From Patagioenas fasciata (taxonomy: Eukaryota > Chordata > Aves > Columbiformes > Columbidae), in contig NC_092522.1 of the NCBI RefSeq assembly GCF_037038585.1, positions 48,149,661 to 48,213,660 of the forward strand: 64,000 nucleotides of DNA, given 5' to 3'. This document shows, in pieces, positions 11,759 to 24,017 of the stretch. Positions within the stretch are counted from its first letter, which is position 1. Each line of letters begins with the position of its first letter. Made by a program: the position numbers and the translations under genes. The notes beneath the pieces were generated by a model that was not told the origin of the DNA, did no database searches, and was given only the letters and a program-made list of their open reading frames with translations.

Positions 11759-12769
11759 AGGCCTGTCATGGCCTCGGGCTGCGGGAACAGGCTGTGTGTG
11801 GGTGCAGCAGGGGGAAACCAGGTGCTGCCTAGTGCCTGCTGATGGGCAGCCAGTGCAGCGTGGCAGCTGCTGTCTTGCCCGCAGCTGCCCTCAGCCCAGA
11901 AAGCAGCGGCTGAGGCCCCAGTCATGTTTTTCCCACTGTGGGTCAAGAGAAACAGCCTCAGGGGCAGGGCTAGAACAGCACACTGGGTGCCATCAGCAGG
12001 AGTGCTTGTCGAGTCAGGGATGTTACAGTGTTTTCTGCTTTGTGGCCTCTTCCCACCCCAAGAGAAACATTGAGGTCTGTGCAGAAGGCTGTGCACTGAA
12101 GAGTCTCTCCACAGTTGAGGGCTCATACGTAGCTGAGATTTTAAAATCTGTGGTTCCACATTAATAATTTTTTTTCTAATGACCTGCAAATGTCACCTCT
12201 TCATATTTAATGTCTCCATTTCTGTAATGCCTGAGTGCCATGGTCATATCTTAATAAATTCCTACTTTTTCTCCAGTCTTCATGTATACTAGGAGTTGCA
12301 ATGGACATGCTTGTAGAGAATTTCACTCCTTGCCCTCCTACCTGCTAAAGGGAGTGCCCTTGCCTCTCTGACCACCCTCCTCTTACAGCAGAATCTCCTT
12401 GCCACAGGCACAGAAAATACTTGCTGAGCTAGGTAGAAAATTATTTTGTCCAATTAGAAAGTTCACTCTAAAACAATGTACCTTAAACTGATGGTGTTCA
12501 GTTAAAGTTACAGTACATCTTCACCATTTGCCACCAGGGAAGTAACTAAAAGAAACACCACTCCCCTCTCTTTGTTCTTTGTATTCTCTCATTTTTTCCC
12601 TCTTTTTTTTTTCCTCTGCCAAGTTACAATCCCTTTTTATAAAAGCAAAAACCAGCGGGAAATGATTAAATAATCCAGTTCTTCACTGTTGGTCAGTGAA
12701 TAATGATCTCTTGATCATTATTATTTAAAGGAGACATATTTCGTTAGCTGTTACATCTGAGAAGAAAAG
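11759..12769. other. Short intergenic gap between two CR1 copies
   Basis: Unique-looking sequence with a 10-bp hairpin near its right end (12699-12722). A 176-codon minus-strand frame (11659-12189) overlaps the CR1 tail and has no recognisable similarity, so it is not called. Confidence 0.6.
12699..12722. repeat. 10-bp perfect inverted repeat, 4-nt loop
   Basis: AATAATGATC (12699-12708), loop TCTT, GATCATTATT (12713-12722). It lies about 50 bp left of the second CR1 copy. It could be a chance AT-rich hairpin. Confidence 0.6.
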
Positions 12770-13207
12770 CTGGTGAAAGGGCTGGAAGGAATGTCCTGCG
12801 AGGAATTGCTGAGGACTTTGGGCTTGTCTGGTTTGTCAAAAAGGAGGCTGAGGGGCGATCTCATTGCTTTCTACAGCTTCCTGAGGAGTGGATGTGGAGA
12901 GGGAGGTGCTGAGCTCTTCTCCCTGGTACCCAGTGACAGGATGCGTGGGAATGGTTCAAAGCTGCCCCAGGGGAGGTTTAGAGTGGACATTCGGAGGCAT
13001 TTATTTACTGAGAGGGTGATGAAACACTGGAACAGGCTTCTTAGAGAGGTGGTTGAAGCTCCAAGCCTGTCAGTGTTGAAAAGACGTTTGGACAATGCCC
13101 TTAGTAACATGCTTTACCTTGGTCAGCCCTGAAGCACTCAGGCAGTTATAGATGATTGTTGTAGGTGACTTCCAACTGCAGTAGTCTGATCTATGCTGTG
13201 CTATTCT
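12770..13207 (+). mobile_element. CR1 LINE 3' end (second copy, ORF2 tail still open)
   Basis: This has CR1-like order: GGCTGAGGGGCGATCTCATT, a CACTGGAACAGGCT block, and an unusual tail ending near GCTGTGCTATTC. The reading frame at 12773-13132 is uninterrupted for 119 codons and encodes the typical CR1 ORF2 C-terminus ([15 protein letters not shown], then GRFRVDIRRHLFTERVMKHWNRL). The copy is 5'-truncated and only a fragment, so it is not an active element. Its sequence differs clearly from the first copy, implying another CR1 subfamily. Confidence 0.9.
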
Positions 13208-13624
13208 GGAAGAGAATTAAGGAGTTTGACCTCTGAATTGTGACCAGGGCTTAAGAAGCAAATAATTAAGTTCCTCGCAGTTCTTCCACTGCCTCTATTG
13301 TAAATACATGAGTCTAAGAGCTACAAGTCCTCTGCCATTGAGGCTGCTAACGCTCGGGTATTGCCATTGTATCAGCATTGTGGCAGAGGAAACAAATGGC
13401 CAGTCCATTTCCCTGCCACATTCATCTCCTGCCGTCAGTTGTCTGCTTTCCTTGTGTTTCCTTTTCCTCCAGCCCGTTCTCATCCCAGGAGGGCCTGACA
13501 GTTTAGTTGTTATTCTCAATAAAAGAAGACAGAAGACTCCCTGATACAATGAGAGTGACAGATGTTTTTAACAGTGGTCAAAGAGTCTCGCTAGAGGCCT
13601 CCTGGGAATACAAAGGATTGGTGT

Positions 13625-13665
13625 TTTGCCCATTTTACAGATGGGCATGCTGTCACTATGGCGTT
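13625..13665 (+). repeat. Possible MIR-core fragment
   Basis: CCCATTTTACAGATGGGCATG resembles the CCATTTTACAGATGAGG core of MIR-type SINEs over about 17 bases. The flanks are not recognisable, so a chance match is possible. Confidence 0.25.
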
Positions 13666-16600
13666 TAGTCCAAGATTTTTAACCTCTTAATTTTGAAACT
13701 TCCAACTTGAGTAGGCAAGAGATGCATCTTTGTGTGTGGTAACTGTGATGAAGTTAGGGGCTAAATTATGGAGGAACCAAAGCCTTGCTTTAAGAAGCTG
13801 AACCCTGTACTCCCAACAGTTTCATGTGAAACTAAGCTTTTCAATTTTGTGTCATTGAAATCAGCCTATTCCTGTATTTTATCCTGTGCAGACAATATAA
13901 ATAAAAAATACTGAATACTTATGAAAACTATACGTGTTAATAAGCTGTGTAAGATCAGTCAGTGAGTTAGTGACAGAACAAGTATTCAAAGAGGAAGTGG
14001 CATTGATTTTTTGGTTTATTCTTGTTAACATGTTTTATTAAGTCAGTCCTCTGGTCATGAGAGCATACTTCTCTTCAATATAAACAGAAAAGAACATTTT
14101 GTTGCTGAGTTGCAAGCTAGAAAAAGAGATGTTTTTCTTTCCAGTAGTCCTGGTTTCTATGAAGCAGCATTTTAGGGAGACTTGTGATGACAGTTCTGTA
14201 GATTGCATGTCAGAAAAGAGTGGTTTAGAAAATAGGCATGCCTCAGAGCAGCTGGCTTATGGAGCCAAGTTTCATTACCTGCTACTGCCCCAAAGACAGC
14301 AGGTACATATTAAGGTCTGCATTAGTTACATTCAGTACTCTTTTAAAAATATCTCTCATTCTTTTCAGTGCAATCTCTTTAGTCCTCCTTTCTTAGAACT
14401 AGACTTCAATTCTGTTGTTTTTTGTTTTTTGGTTTTTTTTCTCTAAAAGACTGGAAGGCTGAGGAATTTTGCTGATTCATTGAAGTCTTTCACTGACCTT
14501 ATTTGTATGTTTGAAGTACTAACATTTTGTCTCAAAAAAATCCAACCCAGACAATTGGTACCATTAGCAGCCACTTTGCAGCAACTTTGGTTCAAATCTG
14601 TCTTCTTTTGCCCTTGATTTCTGTAAAATTCCAGATTTATTGATCTCTCTACACGAATAAATCTTTCTGTACAGTCGTATACCTGTTTATGGATGGAGAA
14701 GTATGGCTATTAAAAAAAAAAGATCCTGAGAAAACGTGAATTTTGCTAGATCTACAAGTAAATCTACTTATTCTGGTGGTGTTCTCAAGATTGCTATTTT
14801 TACAGATCACATCCTGGAGTAAAGAACTGTTGTTTGCCTTGATATAAAATCACTCTTCTCTGTGCAGAATCTGCAGGGCAATGCTTGGAATTTGTGCAAA
14901 TATTTAGCCTGGTGGCACTGTGATTCAGAAGGGGGTCAGACAGTCTGCTGAAATATTCAGCTGCAATATAATAGCAGTTCTTAAAATACTCCATCTTAAA
15001 GTGCCACCCAGAGAAGACTTATTTAGTCTTTTCTCAGTTGTCTGTTGAATCAGCCACTTGTGAAAAGGCAATAAACAGGAAGAAATTCAGGAATAAGGAT
15101 GGCAGCCTTTGATAACTCTCTCAGGTTTCATGAACTCTCCAGTTCAGAAAAAAAAAAAAAGTTAATATACATGAGCAAGGCATTTGAGGTTTTTGCAATA
15201 TGTTTAGGTTTCTCTCTTGAAGGATCTGGAAAAGGTTTTGAAAAGGAATTAAGTCAAATGAGGAAGTTAAATTTATTCAGAAATTGCCGTTTGCATGCAT
15301 TTCTGTGTATTGTGCGGAGATTTGCAGGGAGCTTTGCTGTTTCCTCTGTCCAGTTTCTTCTTCAGGATCCCTAATTTTGTGCTAACCCAGATCTAGTGAT
15401 GTATGGAGCAGCCTGGGAACAGTTGCAATGGTATTATTGGCACAGGCATTTTGCTATCCATCAAAATGAAGGGTGCTGTGATTTCTCCCCACTTCTCATG
15501 TCCACAAAGTGCCTCATCAGTTGGGCAGTCAGAACAGCTGGTACAGAACCTGTTCAGCCATACAGCTCCAAAATAATCTCTTTTGTGTTGCTACCCTAAA
15601 GATACTTGTTAGCTCCTCTTACTTCAGTATGATAGTTCTCACTTTTATTTTCATTCCCTACTGTCTTTAGCAGACTTTGGGAGTGTTAAAATAAACATTA
15701 TTTGCCCATTTGTGTGGTCCGTCTCCATTTGGCAAACACCAGTCTGTTTCCCGTCTTTTTAATGATTTAACTGCTGTCCTTAAGATTTTACTTTCTCAGA
15801 GTGGTGAGAGTTAAGGCTTATGGCAGTTACTTCTGCAAAGTCAGCAGGGGTGGCACACAGGATTGTTTTCTCATTACCTCAGCAGGGCGAAACGGTTGGC
15901 CTTCGAGATATGTGTGAATCTGTGGCTTTCAGAGCCAACTTGGAAATACAACCCATGCCAGCTTGCTTTCTGATTCCAAATTTCTTCAAGAATTAATGGG
16001 ACTGCGACAAAACACAGCTTCTCCTTCTGTACTGAGCAGTCCTCATCATCTTTCTTGGATCTGGGGAAAATCAGCTCAATCAGACACTTAAAGGAAACAT
16101 GGGAAAATCTGGTGAATACTTGAGAGAGAATGACTCCGTGAGAGCCAACAGGAAGCAGGACGCCACGAATACAGGAGTTTAGACAACTATACTGAACATG
16201 ACAATGAGACATATTCATAAGGGTCACATCTGAGGTGATTTCCTTTATTAGGAAAAAAAAAGTTATTATTAAAGCAAATAGACATTTTTGCTTAAAACAA
16301 TAGTGAAGGGTTGAACTCAGGATTCAGTCCATTGAATATTCTTTACATAATGTCCAGCAACATGCAAAGCCAATTTCCTTAAATAACTGGGTGTCATTAG
16401 CACGTGGAGGCTTTGCCAGCAGTCTTTCCTTTTACTTGATATAAACTCTCATGAACTCATTTGGTATTAACGGAAACCCCATGGGTTCACATGCTGTCAT
16501 TTACCATTAATTAATGTATTATTGTTTATATTGTGTTACTCCCCATCCAATAGCTGGGAAGCTCACAGAAAGTTCTCAAAGGGATCAATTTATTTTCTTT

Positions 16601-19600
16601 GGCTTCATGGTTGCAGCCGATACTTGTCATGCACATGTGTACTGAATGACGAAAGGATTCCAGGTGCTCAGCCATCCGAGTAGGACCACTTAATCACACA
16701 GCAGCACAGTTGTGTGCATATGTTTGAGAAGCAGAGAAAATCTGTACCAAAAGTTTTCTCAAAGGTGTGGGGGCCCTTACAATTCCTGTTGTAACTGTAG
16801 AGAAGGTTAGGTCCTCAGCCCCTCTCAGGGTTTAGCATTCTCTCTGTAGGCAATGAGTTTTCAGACTCGCCACCTCCTAAAAAGCTACGTTTACAGCATT
16901 CCTCTAGCTCAAGCTGCGAGCTATTGGGGGTGAATTACAGTTCAAGTATCTGACAGAGCTTCTGACAGTGAAAGCTCTTGTGAGCCTCAGGATGGTTCTT
17001 AAAGTCAATTCAATAGTTAGATGAGATTTCATTACAATAAAAAATTGGATATGTCTGCAAATATTTGAGTAAGAAACAGTTAGTGTTTTGTGCATTGTAC
17101 CATCACACTGATGACACTCATTGTTTAATCTGTCATAATTACCATTGTAAAGTATGTTTTTTCAGAGGTTTACAGTACAGCTGTTTTGTTCACTGCACAT
17201 TTTCAACTCTAAGCTGCTTCTCTTTTTCCCTTTAAAATCAAATTAAAATCAATTTGACTGCTTTGGGAGCTTTCCTTTAGAGAGAGCAAAACAAAAAGAG
17301 CCAAGGATGTTGTTATGCAGAGCTGCAGAGCTGGACCAGATCCTCCTCATGAGGCTGAGTGATACCTAAGTGCCTGTGCCTGGTAGGAAGGGGGAAATAT
17401 ACTTCATCCCCCTTAACGAACAGGAGGTATGAAGCTGCTTGTGGAGGTGGCAAGAAGAGAAACCAGTTAGCCCTGTATTTTTCATGTGCCTTCTTGTTTT
17501 CCAGGGAAACAGGGTGGCAATTCTGTGGTTCAGTAAGGTGGACTGTGAGACAGATGACTTTCTGATGAACGTTTGTCCCTGGCTTGCCTGGCAGTAGGAT
17601 TTCACTCTAAAAATGAAGTCCTTTTCTTGGCTAACAGCTTTGTTCCAGGGATCTCAACCATGATGTCACTCGTGCATGCTTCATTCCTTCAGGCTTCTGT
17701 TCTTACTCTGCCAGGAGGCAAGGACGGAATACTTCCCACTGGTGTCCTGCTAATGTCCATAATTTGCTGACTCCTACTTACCATGGTGGTGGGTGTGATT
17801 GATTTATTGATTAGAAGGAAAGAATAAGCTGTATTTTAGGATAATAAATGTGAGAAACTGGAGATTTAGCTTCAACTCCCTCTTTTGCCATAGGTTTCCT
17901 TGGGAAGATCTGATTTCTCAATGCCTGAGTTCCTCTCATAAGACATGACCAGTGTTTCATAGTGATGCTGAGTGGATAAGTACCCCCTGGAAGGAAAGAA
18001 ATCTCTGGGATGCACAGAGCATACAGCATCCTTGCCAGCCCCGTCGGGCCCTGCCTTGGGGAGTGATGGCAAGTGGCTGTCCCTGGGATTGTTTTGCTTG
18101 CCCCTGAAATGCCACACCACAGCCCAGTGGTGAGGCCACCAGCCCTTCAGAAGCAGTGAAGAGCCGCTGGAAGTGAGCAATTTCCTAATATAAGATCTGA
18201 CTGTCTCTTTCCTGCATTTCAGGAGTGGCTCCTGCAGCACAAGGGGAGATGCTCTGAGAGGCTGCTGTGTCTGCCTAGCTCACCGTGTTGCCATGCAGGG
18301 CTCTTAGGCTCTGCAGACGTGGCAGCCTGCCTGAGCCAATTATCTCCCCTACTCCTGGGAGGATTCGTCCAGGCACAGCACTGTGCTGACACAGCTGTCC
18401 TGCTGCTGGCTCTTTGGCTGGCCCTGGCCAGGGGATCCCAAGGCTGCACTCCACTGCAAATCGTAGCTATCCCTGTAGGAACTTTTCACATGTATTTGCA
18501 ATGCTGGAAAAGTATGTAATTCACTGCTATGCATATAGCCCTGTGGGCTACAGCTAGGGAGGAAGATAGGCTTGTTTCTCGTGTGCTACACCATGTAGTC
18601 TGCATGGGCAGAAAGACGGAGCGCTGTCTGTTGTAAGCCCCGGACTTAGGGTCAGATGAGAGGTGTATCAGTGCAGGGGCAAATACCCTACTTGTCTACC
18701 TGTGCTGACCTTCTCTAAGTCAGAGGTGTCTTTGGCCCAGTAAGTTCAGCTAAAGCAGCAGTGATTGCCCTGACACAAAGTCTCCTGGTTTTGCTGGTGT
18801 GTATTTTAAGCTTATTGCTATTTCAGTGCAGTTTCGTGCATTTCCTATTTGAACAGTTCCTGTCGGAAGCATGTATTGTTTGGGAAGACATGGCATTAAT
18901 TACTGTGTGAATTATTTGTTATGTGGGTACTGTGGAAGAAATAGATGGAAACTATTCCAAATGGTCTTTAATGAGTTCAGTCATCCAAGATCCTGATTTC
19001 CATCTCATAAATAATAAACTGTCTTCAATATGCTAATTCAAATTTGCCTTTAAATTGCTTATTTTAATTTTGCAGAGGAAATAATAAAGAAGAAAAGTCC
19101 TGAAAAATGCAAGTCTGCCCTGTTTCTGTGTCAGGGCACTCAGAGGTTTCAGTGTCTCGTCCTCTTCTCCACACTTAGTCCTGAGACAGTGAGCATGTGA
19201 CTAAGCTGGTAATGGTTTCATGTCGCGAAGAGTGAAATTTGAAACATAATGAATGAAAATATATATGCAGTCTTTGCTCCATACAGGAAAGGGCCTTAAC
19301 ATAACCTTACGCAGTGAGTTCTTTGCCATCTCCTTTTGATGGGATCTCCAGTCTCAATTTCCACTGCTGATTGTTTGCTGTTCGGGCCAATGGAGGCCAC
19401 AAATGTTGCCCTGACAATAGACCTAGCCTCTGGCAAGGTAATAGTGTGTGCTCAGCACTGACCTGTCTGCTTCATCAAATGCAAGATCAACAGCCTTTTA
19501 GACAAGTCTCATCTAGTCTTGCAGTAGCGAGTGATGATTTTTCAAATAGCCTTCTTGTATTTGCGGACGCTTTTTCCGAGGCATGAATGTACCAGTAACT

Positions 19601-20719
19601 GGACTAATGATTTACCACTCTGCTAACTATAAATAGAAATATGTCTGCTCCAGGCAGGCAAATCGTTGCACTCAGGGACTTTGGTACCGATATAACAAAC
19701 AGCCATGAGATTATTCTGTTCTGAAAACATACTTTTCATTCTTTTTTTTTTTATTTTCTCCTCAGCAAACACGTATCATAATTTTACATGAACCTGTGGT
19801 CTCTGAGCTGTCTGTAAGTCCAGACTGAACGATAGCACACAGAATAGCAAAAATACTTCAAGGAAAGAAAAAGAAGTGTATTTTGGACATGTATCAGCTG
19901 ATTACACATCATTCAGATTTGTTGAGGTTAGATAGTGGATGAAGAGACAGGAATAGAAGGTTTGGATGGTCCTGCAGGCAAATCTTGCTGGAAACACGGT
20001 CACAGAAATTTCATTTCAAGAGACAAACCAGTGAAAAAACCCAAACAGGTTACTCTATTTCTTGCCCTGGAAGGAATGGCAGCTTTTTGAAAACATTAAT
20101 ATCCTCAGTCAGGCATTGCAAATATTAGTTCTCAGTTCCTTCAAGGGATAAAAAGAGATAAAAATAGAAGCCACTCTGAAACCTCCCAGAGGCTGACAAA
20201 TGCATTCATTCATTTCTTTATAATGACATCTTTCATGAAGGCCTTAACACTAAATTCTCAGAGGAACATTCCTTCCCCCCAATACTTTCTCACTTCTGTT
20301 GAAAGCTATCTGTATCATTGCACATAGGCAGGGGGTAAAATACTTTCTGAAAACTCAGCTGTGCTTTTGTAGGCAGATCTGAAACAGGAAAAAGGCTCAT
20401 TTTCCTACATGCACCACAAACGTGGTGCTGTGACCTGGAACAGCATGGAAGTATCTGGCTGTGGTGGGACAGCCCACGTGAGGAGATGGTTGTGTGCGGT
20501 GCTCAGCAAAGGGTGAGTAAAGTGCAACCCCTACACCTCAAATCTGTGTGTGAGAAACACACACTGCACAAAACAGATGTCAAGTTTGCAGCAGCTTTCA
20601 TTTCACTCTCTACTCCTCTCGTTTGTCTGTTTTCCCAGTTTGTTCATCTCTAAGGTCTGCATTCATCCTGCTTAGCGGAGGCAAGCAAGCCACATTGGCC
20701 CTCTGCTGCAGGGAGAGAG

Positions 20720-20780
20720 AGAGGCTCCTCCAGAGCTGCCAGACCTTCAGATTAATTGACTCCCTCTCTGAGGAGCCTCT
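20720..20780. repeat. 11-bp perfect inverted repeat with 39-nt loop
   Basis: AGAGGCTCCTC (20720-20730) pairs with GAGGAGCCTCT (20770-20780). In a plus-strand RNA, G-U wobble with the following T run would extend the stem to about 15 bp. One such stem is near chance expectation for 64 kb. Confidence 0.6.
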
Positions 20781-22328
20781 TTTTGTCTGTTGATTGTACA
20801 GGAACCAAGGTTGTTTAGCTGGCTGGGTTAAATGTCTACAATTGAGTGGGGTGATCTTGATCTCTACACTTCAATCTTCGGTAAAGTTAGCAGGTAAACA
20901 GAGCAGTCAGTTGTTTTATTTTTCTTACCCTAATTTTAAGAGTCTTTTTCACAACCAGAGTTTTAAAACAAAGCCCAGCACATTGCTTACATCGACACTA
21001 GGAGTTAAGGCTGAAGCCTGAAATGGTATCATTATTGTGGGTGGAACTCGTCTGACCAAATGCAGACTGAACATAAGAGATGAACAGAGGTGAACCCCAA
21101 AAGACTCCCTCTCACTCCTCACACTGTAAATGAACATAGAGCCAATAGCTCATGGGTAATCTTGTACACCTAGAGATATGTCGGGAAATTGCATCCACAA
21201 TACCTGCAGAGCTCCCTCCATGGCAGTCATTCCAGAGCAAGGGGTTGGCCACACAGGTGAACTGAAGATGCAGAACTGAAGGGACCACCCGAGTCACTGC
21301 CTCTCAAACGTGCAGATGCACAGACCTCACCCTGGGATTCTGTACAACTCCAGGCTTCTCACAACAGACCCCAAGTCCGTTCTAGAAGACCAAATGCCAC
21401 AACAGTTGTGCTGCAGGAGAAGATCAAGGGCATTTCTGAGTCTTCCTGGCTAGCAGGAGATTTGCTGGGTGACATTTGCAGATGTTTCCAGACCACGTAC
21501 TATGCGGCAGAGGAAGACAAACAAAAACCAGCGGTCTCTGATGAGCTAATCTGGAAGAGGATTGCTTCCCCATTCCAAATCTGGTGATTAGCTCAACCCT
21601 GAGCATACGAACAAGCACAACAGCTGATGGATGCTGATACCTCAAGGAGCACTGATCAACCTTGTATCTCTCAGTGACCATGTTTACACCCTTAATGGAC
21701 TCAACATGAAGTAAAGTATTCTATCTTAAATCTCTGTGAAAAAAGATGAAGTGGGTAAGGAAATAGTGTATCATTCAAGAAAAAGTGTCAGCTCTGGGAG
21801 TATAACCTTTATTAAACTATACCGATCTAATTTTACTCTTATAATTTCCCATGTATACAGCAAGGAGATCTCCAGTGGGGGTTATTTTTTTCTTTTATAA
21901 ACAAAGGCTTTGCTTTGTAATATACTGCTGTTTGGCACAGTCTCTGACTGTATAAAAGATCTTCAAACAATGTGCTGTGATCTTATCTGATCTGCAAGCT
22001 GGAGGATATATCAATATAATTTGTGGCAGGATATTTGCATAGATGTAGTGAAGTCCACTGAAATCACACAGGCCAAAAGAAGACAGTATTAGCTTAAATA
22101 AGTAAGGCTATCAGCTTAACAGCTCCATGAATATGTGCTCATTCTAGAATTGGAAATCACAGTTTGCAGGTACTTAAACTTTGCTAAGAGAAAACACACT
22201 GATTGTGATTTTCTGTCACTAACATACTGGATCACACAGGGAACCAGTGACTACTGACAGAGTTTCAGCTGTTGTTCACAGGTTTGTGTGTGGCTCCATA
22301 ACTCCATCGCTGGTATGCAAAGGCTGTT

Positions 22329-22384
22329 CTTGGCCCCAGAGAAAGGAGGGCTGAAGGGCTTGGCCCCAAAGAAGGGGGGGGCTG
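22329..22384. repeat. Imperfect 30-bp tandem duplication
   Basis: CTTGGCCCCAGAGAAAGGAG starts at 22329 and CTTGGCCCCAAAGAAGGGGG at 22359; both run on to GGGCTG. The period is 30 bp. It is a local tandem duplication, probably by slippage, in non-coding DNA. Confidence 0.8.
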
Positions 22385-22551
22385 CCCTCCTGAAGTCATT
22401 AGTAGGCGAGAGGTGGCGTTCTGCAAATGACCACTGCTGTCACAAAATTAATTGTTTCCTCTGCTGGTATTCTTGAAAGGAGTTGCTAAACAAATGGACG
22501 TTACCAGCACTGTTCAGGAGACCACGCTAAATTATCATAGACCCCTCTGGC

Positions 22552-22570
22552 AAAAAAAAAAAAAAAAAAA
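22552..22570. repeat. A19 homopolymer
   Basis: Nineteen consecutive A. No upstream gene-like sequence or target-site duplication was recognised that would make it the tail of a processed retrocopy. Confidence 0.9.
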
Positions 22571-23109
22571 TCTGTGCGTCACTAAGAGGTGCTCCCCCTT
22601 TGCATCAGGGTCGAGATGCGTACTAGTGTAATTCAGGGACCAAGTGGAGCTCATGGTGTCAGTGAGTCTACTCATACTGTGGGAAAAAACTTACATTAGC
22701 TCCTACAGCAGTAATTCCTGCCACTTTCTTGTATTCTGCACTTGCTTGAAGAAAATAAACTGTGTCGTACTGTACATAATAAAGGGCTTCTTTTCTTGAA
22801 CAGCACTTATAGTTGTAACCTAGCAAGAATATTAGGGAAGCTGGTGGCATCCACTTTGCCCAGACAACCAAAAACTTTATTTTGTGCCAGTGGTTGCAGC
22901 TTCTGGAGCCCATAATGGGAGGTGTGAAGGTTAGAGACAATGTAAAGCTCCAGATCTGGAACTGAAGCTTATCCAGTGGAAGTGTTGCTGTTGGTTGTGC
23001 TCCATGTCTAGCTGCTTTTTAAGTTGCAAAAGATTTCTATTTCTAGTATAACACCCAGTAAAAAAAAGAGCATGCACTGACTTACCTTGTTAAAATTCCT
23101 TTCAGTTTC

Positions 23110-23143
23110 TTGGTTTTTTGGTTTTTGTTTTTTTTTTTTTTTT
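23110..23143. repeat. T-rich low-complexity tract
   Basis: A T-rich stretch with scattered GG pairs that ends in a run of about 16 T. Confidence 0.85.
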
Positions 23144-23957
23144 CGCTTTACTAGTTAGGAATTATAGAGGTCAGTGAAGCTTTGTGAAGCACCTTTCCAG
23201 CAAGGGTGAAACATTAATCACGCTGCAAATCCTGCCTGCTGGCTGAGGGGGTGCCTCTCTGTGCTGGTGTACAAGTCTGTCAGAGCCCTGGGGGAGCCCT
23301 ATGCACACGTGGGCACCTGGTGTGTGCAGGGTTGGAGAACGGCTGAGAGATGGAGGTGTGAAAAGCAGCACAGTTCTGCCAGGTGCAAAAAAGTCAATGA
23401 GCAGAAGGAAACCCAAAACTATTCATTTTTACAGTCACTTTCTTTGTTACCACTTTGCACAAGTGCAATATCAAAGTTAATCACGTTGTCCTTTTTTCTT
23501 GTCCTTGACTGTATTTGTATCTTTGCAGCTTCCAAGAGCAGTACGCCAAATCAGACATTTCTGCTTAAAGCTGTAAGTCTACAAGTAGGACGAGTGTGTT
23601 TGGTTTTTTCCCTAAAGGTTCAAAATGTCCTTGCTTGCTCTGAGGATCCTCCATGGGCTGCTATTCTGGTTAAATGCAAGAGCTTGGTTCCAGAGTCTCT
23701 GCTCCATAAGGGAGATCAAGCTTCTTCTTTTGAGAGCTTGCTCCTGACCTGAATGACAAAGAAACCGAAACAAGGGCAGGGTGAGGCTGGGGAAGGTTTG
23801 CTCTCTGGTGTAGCTCATTAGAGGACTCTGCTGCCTTGCCACTAAGCCTTTTAATTCTGCCAAGTTTCTTGATGAGAGCTGCAGGAGTAACAATAGAAAA
23901 GTGGGTCAGGAATAGATCTTGTGAATCTACTCAAAGGGCCAAGAGAACAGTTTGTGT

Positions 23958-24017
23958 GGAAGAAGAAAAGAAAGCAAGGAAAAAAAAACAACAAACAAAA
24001 CCAAAACACAACAAATA
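23958..24017. repeat. A-rich low-complexity tract with CAAA units
   Basis: Purine/A-rich DNA passing into AACAACAAACAAAACCAAAA-type sequence. Low complexity, no gene. Confidence 0.8.

Noticed and set aside
11659-12189. A 176-codon minus-strand frame.
   Set aside because: Part lies antisense to the CR1 tail and the rest has no recognisable similarity.
15874-16227. A 117-codon minus-strand frame.
   Set aside because: Begins at GTG, no recognised family, no plausible neighbouring exons.
23261-23752. A 163-codon plus-strand frame.
   Set aside because: It begins at a CTG codon, has no domain similarity and no promoter or splice context. Length is within chance for 64 kb.
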